This document shows positions 47,051-59,236 of a stretch of 64,000 nt of DNA, piece by piece. The position numbers were made by a program, and so were the translations under genes. The notes under the pieces were generated by a model. The model made no database searches. It saw only the letters and a list, made by a program, of their open reading frames with translations, and was not told the DNA's origin. Every line of letters begins with the position of its first letter. Position 1 is the stretch's first letter. This stretch comes from Plotosus lineatus (taxonomy: Eukaryota > Chordata > Actinopteri > Siluriformes > Plotosidae), in NCBI GenBank assembly GCA_024760905.1, contig CM045732.1, positions 57,645,496 through 57,709,495 of the forward strand. The letters are read 5' to 3'.

Positions 47051-47356
47051 GTAGGTAAGTCTGTTGGGTTTTTACACCCGAGCCTATGTGCTTATCCACA
47101 ATTTCCGTAGCGTGAAGCGACCAGGAGTTCAACTCCTCCTGGATGGGACGCTAGTCCATCGCAGGTTACCTTCCCAGTATATTTTTACTGGTACCCATTT
47201 ATACTACTGGGTGAACAGAGTCACACTTGTGGTTGAAACCTTGCCCAGGGGTCTTAGCACAGTGGGGGGGGGGGGGGGTGTCTCAGTGGGATTTGAACTC
47301 ACAACCTCCTGATCATGAGCCCATCAGCACTCTAACCACTACGCCACCGGCCCCAC
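47051..47356 (-). mobile_element. SINE family B with target duplication
   Basis: CAAGATATTGCAG (47038-47050) and CAAGATATTGTAG (47357-47369), one mismatch. A 13-base G run interrupts the head. Confidence 0.9.
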
Positions 47357-47399
47357 CAAGATATTGTAGATACAGATTATTTTATTGCTGTATTTAAGC

Positions 47400-47955
47400 A
47401 AAGACTATCTGACAAATTGTCACAAGATTGGTATTCGTCGCTTCATAATACTACCAAGTGCTCAACTAGATACTTTTTAAGTTCATACTAAATGTCGAGA
47501 CTTATCTTAGCTTAAATTTAGACCCATATCTAAGAAATTGTTTGACAGAATTCAGATGTGTTAATTTCGGTTTGAGCATAGAAACAGGCAGATATAATAA
47601 TGTGCCGTCGGTCTTGAGATTTTGTCCTTTCTGCCAAAACCATAATCTTAATTTAATTGAAGATGAAATACATGTACTGCTTCATTACAAAGCCTACAGT
47701 ATTATAAGAAATGATCTGTTAGCTGAACATATCAACTACCTGCTATCAAAACACAGCTTTGTAAATCTAATGTCTTCAACAAATGAATGTGTCATTAAAA
47801 TCTTGTGCCTATTTTTATATAATGTTAAGAAAATAAGGAACTCTGATGGCTCTCTTTAATCATGGAAGTGCTCTTGAAAACTCATACAACGTATATATTA
47901 TAGGCCACTGGCTTTATACTGAATAAAATGTCTGTCTGTCTGCCTGTCTCACTGT
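47400..47955 (+). mobile_element. LINE 3' fragment with zinc-knuckle-like end
   Basis: A frame at 47542-47859 encodes TEFRCVNFGLSIETGRYN, RFCPFCQNHNLN and EDEIHVLLHYKAYSIIRN. This CxxC-x(n)-H C-terminal pattern is common at the end of animal LINE proteins. Frameshifted coding continues upstream to about 47400. The 3' end has ATAAAATGTCTG and a short (TGTC)n. Clade not assigned. Confidence 0.65.
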
Positions 47956-48080
47956 CTGTAAAAAATTGCTGATGAATGAAATCTGTTTTATTTGTCTTGT
48001 AATGAAGCAGATTGGTGAAAGAACTGTATATGTGTAACCACAGTGTACTCTGAAAATAATAAAAGTTACTTCCACAATGT

Positions 48081-48329
48081 TCAGTTCATTTTCTGTAACC
48101 GCTTAATCCTAATTAGGGTCGCAGGGAGGCTGGCGCCCATCCCAGCCAACTCCGGGCGAGGGCAGAGTACACCCTGGATAGCACGCCAGGCCATCACAGG
48201 GTGGAAACACGCTGACGGCTTTGTAGCCTACTCTTGTGGAAAGCCAGCAATGGTTCTTTTATATGCTTCACACCATAGACAGTGACAGACATGGCCGGCC
48301 TTTGATAACCCAGTCGGCTGCACTGGGGG
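48081..48329 (-). mobile_element. SINE family A, L2-type tail, with target duplication
   Basis: TACTTCCACAATGT (48067-48080) and TACTTCTACAATGT (48330-48343). Head-truncated like 11480-11733, ending at the same GCACTGGGGG point. Confidence 0.87.
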
Positions 48330-48343
48330 TACTTCTACAATGT

Positions 48344-48957
48344 CTGTAATTTTTTTTTGTTTTTTTACCAGGTCAGCTAAAAGAGGGCACGATCTCTGTG
48401 TTCTACAAGATAGATTATCTCATCTTTCCTTCGATTGGATGAAATGTTCCTCAACCTCAAGTATGTGTAATCTATGTCGGGGTAAAAAATAACACCTACA
48501 CTGAATCTGATACATGTTTCAAGTAGTCAGAGCTTATTTTAGACATTCTATAGGACTAAGACTACCTTTACCATAGGACTATGAGATATTTAGAGAAGGT
48601 AAATTATTTTATAGAATATTTGCCTGCGGCCCAAATATGAATCAATCATTGATCCCTTTTAACCCCTAAACTGTCTGAACCCCTGGCTTCTCTGTCCTTT
48701 CAGTGGTCATCACTGGCAACTGTTCAATGAGCAGGGGCAGTAGTGGCTCAGTATCTAAGGCTCTGAGTGACAAACCTGAAGCCCCGGTATCACCAGGCTG
48801 CCACTGTTGGAACCCTGAACAAAGCTATTTTCAATGAGTTGTATAACAATTATAAATGTAAGTCAGAATGCATAAGGGTGTCTGTCATACACTGTGAATA
48901 TAACGCACCTAAAATTAATTTATACACAGCAGTACATATCTATATCTATATATATAT
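48344..48957. other. Intergenic stretch, nothing firm
   Basis: Possibly LINE-derived but too diverged to support. Confidence 0.35.
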
Positions 48958-49047
48958 CTCGGGTGTAAAAAGCCCAACAGACTTTACCTTACTATATATA
49001 TATATATATATCTATACATATTATATATATAATATATAATATGTATA

Positions 49048-49143
<96 letters not shown>

Positions 49144-49188
49144 CTATGGGGTCTATTTATAGAATATATATATATATATATTTCTATG
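48958..49188. repeat. Duplicated SINE B tail and long (TA)n tracts
   Basis: CTCGGGTGTAAAAAGCCCAA at 48959 repeats the end of the SINE B at 49189-49508, including the same TTTACCTTACTATATA transition. TA tracts fill about 49054-49141 and 49166-49181, with TTTCTATGGGG occurring twice. Confidence 0.85.
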
Positions 49189-49504
49189 GGGCCGGTGGTG
49201 TAGTGGTTAGGGTGCTGGGCTCATGATCGGGAGGTTGTGGGTTCGAAAATCAGTTAGACCCCACCCCCCACCCCCCCACTGTGTTAAGACCCCTGGGCAA
49301 GGTTTAACCACAATTGTGCTTCTGTTCACCCAGCAGTTTCAATAGGTACCAGTAAAAATACACTGGGAAGGTAACCTGCGATGGACTAGCATCCTATCCA
49401 GGGGGACTTGAACTCCTGGTCGCTTTATGCTACGGAAACCGGGGATAAGCACCGGCCTGATGAGCCACTAGGCTCGGGTGTAAAAAGCCCAACAGACTTT
49501 ACCT

Positions 49505-49508
<4 letters not shown>
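49189..49508 (+). mobile_element. SINE family B
   Basis: Full-length copy, with a C-rich run expanded in the head-body junction near 49260. It continues into (TA)n at 49509-49547. Confidence 0.88.
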
Positions 49509-49552
<44 letters not shown>

Positions 49553-49774
49553 TTATTTTCTGTTCTTTTATTTCCTTCTTTTTAAAAAAGCATTCTATAT
49601 CAGCTGCCAGCTTAAATTAGAAGAAATTCCTAGAGTGCTGATTATATCAATCAAAAATGGTGTACAGTATTTGCATTAATGGAATTTGCATATGGCTGGA
49701 ACAACTACTCAGGTATCACCATATAAATGCATGTGTTTACTCTTTTCAGACACATTCACGTCTTTGTCGCAATC

Positions 49775-50746
49775 ATGGACGAAAACCTATCTCTCACAGA
49801 AAGCGATTCTTCATGTGTGTACAATGACACAGTGGATATCTTCATGTACCCAACAGCCTACGCTCTCTTTTTCATTTTTGGACTTTTGGGTAATGGTTTG
49901 GCATTCTATGTGGCATGGGTGCTAATGAAAAAAGGAAATAGCCTGGTCATCTATGTGCTTAATCTGTGCATTTCTGACTTATTATATACCATTACCCTGC
50001 CTGTATGGATCATGCTAGCTATGCGACAGACAGTGAACGATACTCTCTGCAGCCTCATCGGTGTAATCATGTACAACAGCTTCTTTGTCGGTTCAGGACT
50101 GCTCTGCTGTATCTCTGTGGACCGCTACTTAGCTGTTGTCTTTCCTTTCTACTTTGCCAGAGCACACAAGGTACGAACAGCAGCCTTCGTGAGCATGTTA
50201 GTGTGGCTCATAGAGATCTCTCTCCACATTGGCCTCCTGGCATACAAAAATGAACTGCAGCACTTCTCCTCCAGTCGACTATGTGAAGAAAGGATACCGA
50301 TGAATTCAAAAAGAGCCCATGTGGCTATATTTCGAGTGATACTGTCATTTCTTATCCCTTTGCTCCTGATGGCTTTCTGTTTTTATCATATAATGGTGTC
50401 TCTTAGAAACAGTACATCCACAGTTTCCACCGACCGTGACAAGATCCGCAATCTGCTGTTGCTTCTATTGCTCGTATATATTGTTTCTTTCACCCCCTTC
50501 CAGGTTGTCATGTTTCTCAGAGGGTTGTTGGAAACTGATAACTGTGCCATCGCCAAACAACTAAGAACATGCTACATGGTATTTGTTGCAACCACAACAT
50601 TGAATAGTGTATTAGATCCAATAATATATTGTCTAATAACTGAAAGTGCCAAGACAGAAATGCTAAAGCTTTATATTCATTATCAGGCACAATTACGGAG
50701 AACGTTTTCTGTAAAGAGATTTACTTCCTCTTCTATTAACTGTTAA
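49775..50746 (+). CDS. gpr65: Proton-sensing-type GPCR, GPR65-like
   Basis: A 323-residue class A GPCR. A splice acceptor (TTACTCTTTTCAG, ending 49749) lies after the first in-frame ATG at 49727, so ATG 49775 is the likely start. N-linked sites N4 and N17; N40 (TM1); D68 (TM2); C92 and C170; DRY 116-118; P195; TM6 has SFTPF instead of CWxP; TM7 has DPIIYC (281-286). The DPxxYC form and FTPF are typical of the GPR4/GPR65/GPR68/GPR132 group. Several extracellular histidines could sense protons by analogy. By family knowledge these receptors raise cAMP or Gq signals at acidic pH in immune and other cells. The choice of GPR65 rests mainly on synteny: it faces a kcnk10 gene convergently, as in human. 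Gpr132 or gpr68 cannot be excluded. Confidence 0.78.
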   Translation: MDENLSLTESDSSCVYNDTVDIFMYPTAYALFFIFGLLGNGLAFYVAWVLMKKGNSLVIYVLNLCISDLLYTITLPVWIMLAMRQTVNDTLCSLIGVIMYNSFFVGSGLLCCISVDRYLAVVFPFYFARAHKVRTAAFVSMLVWLIEISLHIGLLAYKNELQHFSSSRLCEERIPMNSKRAHVAIFRVILSFLIPLLLMAFCFYHIMVSLRNSTSTVSTDRDKIRNLLLLLLLVYIVSFTPFQVVMFLRGLLETDNCAIAKQLRTCYMVFVATTTLNSVLDPIIYCLITESAKTEMLKLYIHYQAQLRRTFSVKRFTSSSINC

Positions 50747-51417
50747 TTAATACAACATTTTTACAAATATTCATTTTATTGTAAACATAAAACATGTCCT
50801 TTTTTTAAAGCAGACATTATTTTCCAGCTTATTATATAAAGTACTGTATATGACTTTGTGATTTGATGCAACATGTGCTAAGTGTTAGCAGAATATAATG
50901 TAATTATTTCAGCACTGTCTAAAAGTGAAGTTCTAAAAATATTTGCATTTATTTTCTGTAAAGAAACAGACATAATATAATTTATTTTATTTTCAGTGAT
51001 ATTTAAAAACTTATTTATGTTAAAGAAGAAAATCTATTGACCAAACAAGAAAATGTGCACTCAGATGAACATGCTGGGTTTCCTGTATGGACTTGTGAGC
51101 ATAGACACAACAAAATCAACAAAATCAACCTCATGGCTTTATGACATTTACATTACTATTAATGACTCAAGAACAATATAAGATAAATCACAAATCTTTT
51201 ACTTTTACTCCGAATTTCTGATTTTAAAGTTGTTTGAATGAATAAAGCAAAACTAAAATAGCTATCTACTCATGTATGAATGGCACTCATAAGTTACAAA
51301 ATACAAGCAAAGATCTTTTTTTATAAAATATACATTGACATCATTCACAACACAAAATCAACATTTTTCAAAACTAAGAATTATGTTTAAAATTAAATCA
51401 TGACTATCATGTATTGG

Positions 51418-51426
<9 letters not shown>
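50747..51426. other. 3' flank of the GPR65-like gene
   Basis: AT-rich, with an AATAAA at 51241-51246 as a possible poly(A) signal about 500 bases after the stop. Confidence 0.4.
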
Positions 51427-51492
<66 letters not shown>

Positions 51493-51510
51493 ATATATAT
51501 ATATATACAC
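51427..51510. repeat. (GT)n then (TA)n microsatellite
   Basis: About 28 GT units followed by a short TA run. Confidence 0.95.
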
Positions 51511-51511
51511 A

Positions 51512-51660
51512 TTTGAGGCAGTGGTGGCCTGGTGCTGGATCACTGATCCCAAGGTTGGGGGGTTCAAGCCCCACTACTCTCAACAGGTTGTCATTGCTGT
51601 CCCCCCCAGTCAGCTAACCTGGTTATCAAAGGCCGGTCATGTCTCTCACTGTCTTTGTTA
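51512..51660 (+). mobile_element. SINE family A, 5' half
   Basis: Head and first body part, ending at CTCTCACTGTCT. Confidence 0.82.
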
Positions 51661-51764
51661 AATCATATTCTGGCTCTTATCAGTTCACAGAGACTTTCAG
51701 AGGTTTCTTTTTGTTCCTGTTCCCCAAGCTACAGTCTGCACTCATATTCTTTAGTTTCAATTAT

Positions 51765-52106
51765 CATCCATTCATTCATTCATTCATTCATTCTCTGAAA
51801 CGCTTAATCATAATTGTTGTCATGGGAAGGTTGGCGTCCATCTCAGCCAACTCCAGGCAAGTGCATACTACACCCTGGACAGCTTGACGGGCCATCACAG
51901 GGCAGAAACAGCCTACTCTTGATGAAAATCAGAAATTTTCCTTTTACATAAACTTCCCACTATAGACAGTGAGAGACATGGCCGGCCTTTGATAACCTAG
52001 TTAGCTGCACTGAGGTAATAGCAGTGGCAACCACTGACGATGGAGCTTGAACCCATAACCTTGGGATTGGTAATCCAGCACCTTACCACCGGACCATCAC
52101 TGCCCT
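51765..52106 (-). mobile_element. SINE family A, L2-type tail, diverged
   Basis: Complete, with an (ATTC)n tail at 51770-51792 and the head ending GACCATCACTGCCC. Confidence 0.82.
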
Positions 52107-52858
52107 TAGTGCCAGTTACTGGACCTTGGAGTATGTATGTGTACATTTGTGAAGGCCAAACGTGAAAATAACTATCCAAGCAAATGGTACAAATAACTAC
52201 TTTACATGGTACTGTCCCACTGATAAGCTACTGTACCCTTTTAAAGTACAACAATTTTCTTTAACTTCTGAGACTGCATATCAAATGGTCACAAAAAAGT
52301 CCATTCTCAATCATATGGTGAGATATCCGAGCCACCTGTAGGTTTGAAACATAACAGGAAGCAATGCTCTGATATTTGCATCTGGAAATGTTACCACCCA
52401 TCTTACATAGCTTTGTGATACTTATGTACTGGAGGTAACCTTAAACCATCATGTTTTACTTTCATACATGGTTGGCTCATTGGTAAACTCTGGGTCCACA
52501 ATTTTCTAGATGGTCAGTAACAACGTTGGTGGCATAGCACTATGATATTAAATTAATAATTTATCTTAAGTACAATGTTTTTCTTCATGTTTCTGCTAAT
52601 AACAGTTTCCATGTGTTAGGGCCTTAGGAAGCATGTCATGGTGTTCTAGTTGTGTCCTGTCCAGGGCCGGTATGATGTATGGTGAACATTGCAAGAACTA
52701 TAATCTGCAGTTAATGCTGAAGTAGACATTGCTAGCTATGAGTCCTATTGGAGCTTTTAAGGGAGCCATCAGGAGGCGAACTACAACTTTTGTGCAGCCA
52801 GTAGTTTTGTGGATTGTTTTCCTTGCATGGCTGAGCTTACCTATGTGTACCAAGCATG
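52107..52858. other. Intergenic stretch, nothing recognised
   Basis: No supported gene or repeat. Confidence 0.5.
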
Positions 52859-52874
52859 TCTGAAATCTCTTACT

Positions 52875-53224
52875 TCTTCTTTTCCTTTCGGCTTTTTCCC
52901 TTTTTCAGGGGTCGCCAAAGAGAATCATCTGATTCGCATGTTTGATTTGGCGTAGGTTTTTACGTTGGATGCCCTTCCTGACACAACCCTTTAGCAAGGG
53001 GCCGAAACACACTGACGGCTATGCAGCTACTCTTTACGAAAGTCAGCAATGGTTCTTTTACATCAACCTCTCACCATAGACAGTGAGAGACATGGCCTGC
53101 CTTTGAAAACCCGGTTAGCTGCGCTGGGGGGGACAGTGACAACCTTGTAGAGAGTGGGACTCAAACCCCCAAACCCTAGGATCAGCGATCCAGCACCCTT
53201 TACTACCAGGCCCCCACTGCCCAC
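52875..53224 (-). mobile_element. SINE family A, RTE-type tail, with target duplication
   Basis: Perfect 16-bp duplication TCTGAAATCTCTTACT at 52859-52874 and 53225-53240. Complete 350-bp element. Confidence 0.93.
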
Positions 53225-53240
53225 TCTGAAATCTCTTACT

Positions 53241-53888
53241 ACTGCTTGCAAATTAGTTTCTTTTGCTTTTTAGGATCGGTAAAGCTTTCTGCAGTTTTTG
53301 CAAAAAGATTTTATAAATTGCCTGAAAGCTGATTTAATACCATATTTGATTTATATATTTTCATTGTTTTTTTACTCATTTTTATGAATTGTATTAATTT
53401 TATTAAGTACTTTGATCCAGGATTTGCCACATGTGTCACAAGACTTTTTTCAATGGCTGTATAAACATCTATATACACATAAGGGTGTGTGTGTGTGGGT
53501 GGGGGGGGAGGGGGTGGATTTCCATAAGGTATTGATTAGTATAGACCAGATCTCTGAGAGGATACAATGGTGGATTTTTTCAATTTGAACGCTAGATGGA
53601 GACAAATTTTCAACTTTCACGTCATCTTCAAACTGAGTGGCCTGAGTTATTCCTAGTTTAAATTACACATGCTTTAAAATTTTTGGATGGTTTTGTTGGG
53701 TAACACTTCCGAGGAAGAATTAGATGAAGCTATTTAAAGATCATTGTTTCATAAGAATGAAAAATAATTAAGTAAACTTGAAAGCAGTTATGTAATTATT
53801 TCTTCTTTTCAGTGTGATAGATTATCCACATTCATTCATTAAAATATGAAATACTCATTCTCCTTCTCATTCTCAACATACACACAGC

Positions 53889-53947
<59 letters not shown>

Positions 53948-55170
53948 CTAGAGACAACTTGGAACATATTGGCTTCATATTTACATATCATCAGTATTAC
54001 TGTATATCACTGACATATCACATATCACAATGGTTGGTACTCATCCTTTTTTTTTCCATGTACAATATGTAGTGTCTGCTTCAAATGTGTAATGTATAAG
54101 TATTAGACATTCTGTCTGCCATGCTGATTTATTGTCTTTGGCTTTAAGAATGTAACAAATTCTAAATCTAGATCAATATGAACCAGGTCTATCTATTGTT
54201 CAATGCTCACATCAATTTGTTTCATGTGTTCGTGAGAATATCGGATGATTTTTCTCTAAAAGTTAACTCACTAAAAACTCTGCTTTTGTAGTGTTATTGC
54301 CTGCCGTCAGGAATTCTAATGTCCTCTACACTGTTCTTGAAATTGATCTCAATTTGCAGATTATTTAATCTTTGTCTTGAATGTATGGTGACACTGCTGG
54401 GTCACTCAGTGCCAGAGAAGCTTTTAGAAATTAGATGAGTCAGCAGTGTTGAAAGCTTTCTCTTTTATTGAAGAGGCAGACAGGAAGTGATTTAGGTCTT
54501 TACTTCCACCCCCCCCCCCCCCCCTGCTTAATTGCTTTTTCTAAAATATGTCCAAAAGAACCATATTACAGTCATTGCTGTAGTTCTCTTTGTCTTCGTT
54601 TCTGCTGTTGTTGTTGTTGTTATGAATAATATTAGTAGTCGCATTTGTTTTTAATAAACCTTATTTGTATAGGTAAGGCCTCTAGATTGGCCTTGCTTAT
54701 GAAGTAACAAAGAAACAGGAAAGAAGAAGAAGAGGACGAAGAAGAAGAAGAAGAAGAATGGTTTTTCAGGTTACATGTCAGACTTTTTGAGTAATGGACA
54801 TATTGCATCAGGACAAGGTCAGTTATTTGTTTATATTTCAAGCAGATATTCAGAACACATGCCCACTTATGCTGCTGCCCAAGTTCAACCCCTTTTTTTG
54901 TGATAAACATCTGTTCTTATGCTATTTCTTTCCAAATAACAGAATTACACAATAGAGGCAGTAATTTCTACTGGCATGTTAAGGTGGCCGTGTTTGTCAC
55001 CAAAGTGCTTCTGTCTGTTTCGATTTTCCTCCCTGAGAAGTCATGATGTACTCAGAATGTAATGTAGATTGCAGGAAATTCCCGATCCATAAGCGTTTAC
55101 ATTCTGCTTAAGTGCACTACAGTTATTCCCAGATTGAGGGGGGGGGTGTTTATATATATATTCTTATTAT
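53241..55170. other. Gene-poor stretch with simple repeats
   Basis: (CA)n at about 53894-53945, a 16-base C run near 54510, (TTG)n near 54607 and (GAA)n near 54720-54758. Nothing else recognised. Confidence 0.6.
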
Positions 55171-55520
55171 TCTTCTTCTTTTCATTTCGGCTTTTTCCCT
55201 TTTTCAGGGGCCGTGAGAGCGAATCATGTGATTCACACGCTTGATTTGACAAAGGTTTTTACGTCGGATGCCCTTCCTGACACAACCCTTTCGCAAGGGG
55301 CAGAAACACACTGACAGCTATGCAGCTACTCTTTACGAAAGCCAGCAATGGTTCTTTTACATGAATCTCTCACCATAGACCATGAGAGACATGGCTGGAC
55401 TTTGATAACCCAGTTAGCTGCACTGGGGGGACAGTGACAACCTTGTGGAGAGTGGGACTCGAACCCCCCTATCTTTGGATCAGCGATCCAGCACCCTTTA
55501 CCACCAGGCCATCACTTCCC
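55171..55520 (-). mobile_element. SINE family A, RTE-type tail
   Basis: Complete copy with a (CTT)n tail end and the head ending CCAGGCCATCACTTCCCC. Confidence 0.88.
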
Positions 55521-55599
55521 CAGGGAGATTTAAATATTATTATATATATATATATATATATAAATTATAAAATAATATATATAAAATATAAATATATAA

Positions 55600-55712
55600 A
55601 TAAGGTTGTTATGGCCTGGCAAGCTGTCCAGGGTGTACCCCACCCTCGTCCAGAGTTTTCTGAGATGCTTCCCTGTGACCCTAATTAGGGTTAAACGGCA
55701 CAGAAAATGAAT
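55600..55712 (+). mobile_element. SINE family A, L2-type tail fragment
   Basis: ATGGCCTGGCAAGCTGTCCA to AATGAATG, running into (GT)n at 55716-55770. Confidence 0.75.
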
Positions 55713-55714
55713 GA

Positions 55715-55765
<51 letters not shown>

Positions 55766-55789
55766 TGTGTATGTATGTATACCTTACTA

Positions 55790-56102
55790 ACCGTCCACAG
55801 TACGTGCGGCTGCGCGGCTGTAAGTCAAAGGTGGTAGTCTGCAGCACGGGGGCACCGCAGGGCACCGTCCTCTCACCCTTCCTTTTCAACATCTATACCT
55901 CGGACTTCATATATAACACAAACAGCTGCCACCTCCAGAAGTTCTCGGACGACTCCGCCATCGTGGGCCGTGTGTCAGAGGGGAACGAGCTGGAGTACCG
56001 GTCGGTCATCGTTGACTTCGTGGACTGGTGTGAGCGCAACCACCTGTGCTTGAACACTAGGAAGACGAAGGAGATGGTGGTCGACTTCAGGAGAAGCACT
56101 TG

Positions 56103-56153
<51 letters not shown>

Positions 56154-57007
56154 ACTAGTGAACATCCAGGGACAGGACATTGAGACAGTGGACAGTTTCA
56201 AGTACCTGGGTGTTCACCTTAACAATAAACTGGACTGGTCCCACGACACCAACGCCCTGTACAAGAAGGGCCAGAGTCGCCTCCACCTTCTGAGGAGACT
56301 CAGGTCCTTCGGAGTATGCAGACCTCTGCTCAGGACTTTTTATGACTCTGTGGTAGCCTCTGCAATCCTCTACGCTTCCATCTGCTGGGCCCCGGGCAGC
56401 ACAGAGCGGGACAGGAAGAGACTGAACAAGCTGGTCAGGAGGGCCAGCTCTGTCCTCGGCTGCCCACTGGACTCTGTGGAGGAGGTGAGTGAGAGGAGGA
56501 TGGTAGCAGAGCTCACATCCATCCTGTTCAACAGCTCTCACCCACTGCACCAGACTGTAGAGGAGCTGAGCAGCTCCTTCAGTGGACGACTGAGACATCC
56601 TCAGTGCAGGAAGGAGCGCTACCGCAGGTCGTTCATTCCCACCGCTGTCAGACTGTACAACGCCACTTTGTAACTGTCTGTGAAAATACCGGTCATGTGC
56701 AATAAAAACCCCGCGCACTTTAATCAGCCACATCTACCCCACTGTGAACCATATCAACCCATCTACTCTGCCCTCAGATACATTACACTTTAATATAGGC
56801 CAGTCTATAAAGTTGCTCCATTCTTTTCTTTTATTGGTTATTAATTTATACTATTTATGTATCTATTTAGTTATTTACTTATATAATATATATGTATGTG
56901 TGTATGTTTGTACTTGTATCTATTTTTGCACCCACTACTGATGATACCTCAAGAGCCTGTAACAGTGAATTTCTCCATTGTGAGATTAATAAAGCTGTAT
57001 CTTATCT

Positions 57008-57015
<8 letters not shown>
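55790..57015 (+). mobile_element. Rex1-clade LINE, 5'-truncated
   Basis: Coding begins within the reverse transcriptase: STGAPQGTVLSPFLFNIYTS, FSDDSAIVG (catalytic box SDD), WCERNHLCLNTRKTKEMVVD; then, after a microsatellite, DSFKYLGVHLNNKLDW, KKGQSRLHLLRRLRSFGVC and RRSFIPTAVRLYN. Stop at about 56673. The 3' UTR ends with AATAAAGCTGTATCTTATCT and the short (ATCTT)n characteristic of Rex1. SDD replaces the usual ADD. Confidence 0.88.
56104..56152. repeat. (CA)n tract interrupting the Rex1 reverse transcriptase
   Basis: About 24 CA units directly after the codons for FRRST and a TGA stop; coding homology resumes at 56158 in another frame. Confidence 0.93.
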
Positions 57016-57105
<90 letters not shown>

Positions 57106-57106
57106 C

Positions 57107-57149
<43 letters not shown>

Positions 57150-57176
57150 CGTGTGTGTGTGTGTGTGTGTGTGTGT
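57014..57176. repeat. Compound (TA)n/(CA)n/(GT)n cluster
   Basis: TA, CA, TA, CA and GT tracts in succession, starting at the tail of the Rex1 copy. Confidence 0.95.
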
Positions 57177-57391
57177 GTTGCATGATAGATTTTATGACTT
57201 GGGTCGTAGCCATAGCTGAGTTATCAATTGAGATCTTACAAGATAGTCACCCATGAACTGGCAGGGATCTTGTATTTTATTGTGATGCTCAACGACTGAA
57301 GAAAATCAAAAAGACATATTTTAAGCAAACTGGCCCTCTAGTGGCCGGAACATTATTAGGTTTCTATTTGTTCATTTAAACAATTCATTCA

Positions 57392-57690
57392 TTTATTCAT
57401 TCATTTTCCAAGATGCATAATCCTAATTAGGTTTGCCTGGAGGCTGACACTCATCTCAACCGACTCTCAGAGAAGGTGGGGTACACATACTCCCCGAACA
57501 GCTTGCCAGACCGTTGCAGGGCAACACACATATAATATTCACACACTCACACCTAGCGGAAATTTGGACTCATCCATCAGTCCACCATGCATATTTTTGG
57601 AATATGGAAAGAAAAGCAAAGTACCAAGAGAAAACCCACGCAAGCATAAGGAAATCATGGGACCTTGAATCCAGGACCTTCTTGTTCTCT
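57392..57690 (-). mobile_element. SINE family C, diverged
   Basis: Tail with (ATTC)n near 57392, AATTTGGACTCATCCATCAG, and a degraded head (GAATCCAGGACC) at the right. Confidence 0.7.
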
Positions 57691-57897
57691 TCAGGTCTCG
57701 GGTGTTCTTGAAGACTTCATGATGAGCATAAAACAAAAAGAAGAAAAAGAAGAAGAAAAGAAAAAGGTGTGTTTGATTTTGGCTGGAGATAAAACCTGCA
57801 GGAAGGAACAAACCTGCTTCTCAGGAACAGGGTTGGAGACCCCTGCCATCAGGTTTCTCGTTATTATTTGCCAAACCAGTTGGTTCTACTATGGTAT

Positions 57898-58165
57898 CAG
57901 GAGGCTGGTGCCTATCACTACGCAAAGATAGCTCACCAGACCATTGCAGGGCAACACATTCACACACTCACACCTAGGGACAATTTGGAACAGCCAATTA
58001 GGCAAATGTGAATTTCTTTGGACTGTGGAAAGAAACCAGAGTACCTGGAGGAAACCCACAAAAGCACCAGGAGAACATGTAAACTCCACACAGAAACTCC
58101 CATGCCGGGGAACCAGACCCATAATCTTCCTGCTGCAGGAAATCACTTAGCCACATTGCCAGCCC
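57898..58165 (-). mobile_element. SINE family C, diverged
   Basis: GACAATTTGGAACAGCCAAT, GGACTGTGGAAAGAAACCAG, AACATGTAAACTCCACACAG. Confidence 0.72.
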
Positions 58166-58261
58166 ATAGGGTTTCTGCTTTTTGCTAATATTGTACAGTT
58201 CAATATTTTTTATAACAGTAGGGTTTCAGCTTGAAAGCAGTTATTTAGTTTTAAGGATGTG

Positions 58262-58885
58262 ATTGTCCCCTCCTTGAATTGTCCCCACCTTATCATGGTG
58301 GGGGATTTGTGTGTTCTGATGATCCTACGAGCTATGTTGTCTGGGGCATTATGCCCCTGGTAGGGTCACCCAAGGCAAACAGGTCATAGGTGAAGGTCCA
58401 GATGAAACTCAGTTCAAAAGGCGTCTATGGAGAAACATTTTTCCTTGTCCGGATGCGGGTCACTGATGTCCCCCCGCTGGAGCCAGGCCTGGGAGAGGGG
58501 CTCGAAGGTGCACACCTGATGGTCGAGCTTCTGCCCATGGAGCCCAGCCGGACCCAGCCCGAAAAGGAGACATGGGTCCGCCCTCCCATGGACTCACCTC
58601 ATGTGCGAGGGGCTATAGAGGTCTGCTGAATTGTGAGTCGGACAGCAGCCGATCCTCAGCTACTGACTGACACTTGGGACATAAAATGTCACCTGCAGGG
58701 AAGGAGCCTGAGCTGGTGCTTGAGGTTGGGAGATACCGACGAGATATAGTCAGACTCACCTCAATGCATAGCTTGGGCTCTGGACACACCCATCTTGAGA
58801 GGGGCTGGACCTTATTCCATTTTGTAGTTGCTTATGAGGAGAGGCGGTGACCCAGTGTGGACATCCTTGTTGCCCCCGTTTGACA
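58262..58885 (+). mobile_element. LINE 5' region fragment
   Basis: CCCACCTTATCATGGTGGGG, TATGTTGTCTGGGGC and CCCTGGTAGGGTCACCCA are landmarks of the 5' part of a common fish LINE. Decayed frames near 58675-58800 resemble its endonuclease start (AGKEPELV-like, then ERGW-like). No intact domain. Clade uncertain. Confidence 0.55.
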
Positions 58886-58911
58886 TTTGAAAAAACAGTC
58901 AAATACTACTA

Positions 58912-59165
58912 ACCTCATGAGGAGGCTGGAGCCTGACTCAGCCAACTCTATACAAAGACAGGGTACACCCTGTACAGCTCAAAAAGTCCATCCCAGAGAA
59001 AACATACACACAATACCATTCACAATTTGGAACAGCCAATTAGCCTATTCTGCATGTCTTTGGGGTGTGGAAACCAGATTTTCTGTAGCATGGAAACTCC
59101 ACACAGAAAATTCCTCATCAAGTCTTCGAACCCAGGACCAACCACTTCACCAATGTGCCACTGAA
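58912..59165 (-). mobile_element. SINE family C, diverged
   Basis: Begins GAGGAGGCTGGAGCCTGACT; includes AATTTGGAACAGCCAATTAG and a head remnant CCAACCACTTCACCAATGTG. Confidence 0.68.
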
Positions 59166-59236
59166 GTTCTGAACATAACAAAGTAAATTTAATTGGCTAA
59201 TTAAACAAGGTTTAAAATCAAGACAATTTCTGTTAA

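Noticed and set aside
58390..58629. 79-codon frame as a small gene
   Set aside because: It lies in the 5' region of a LINE fragment and has no recognisable domain.
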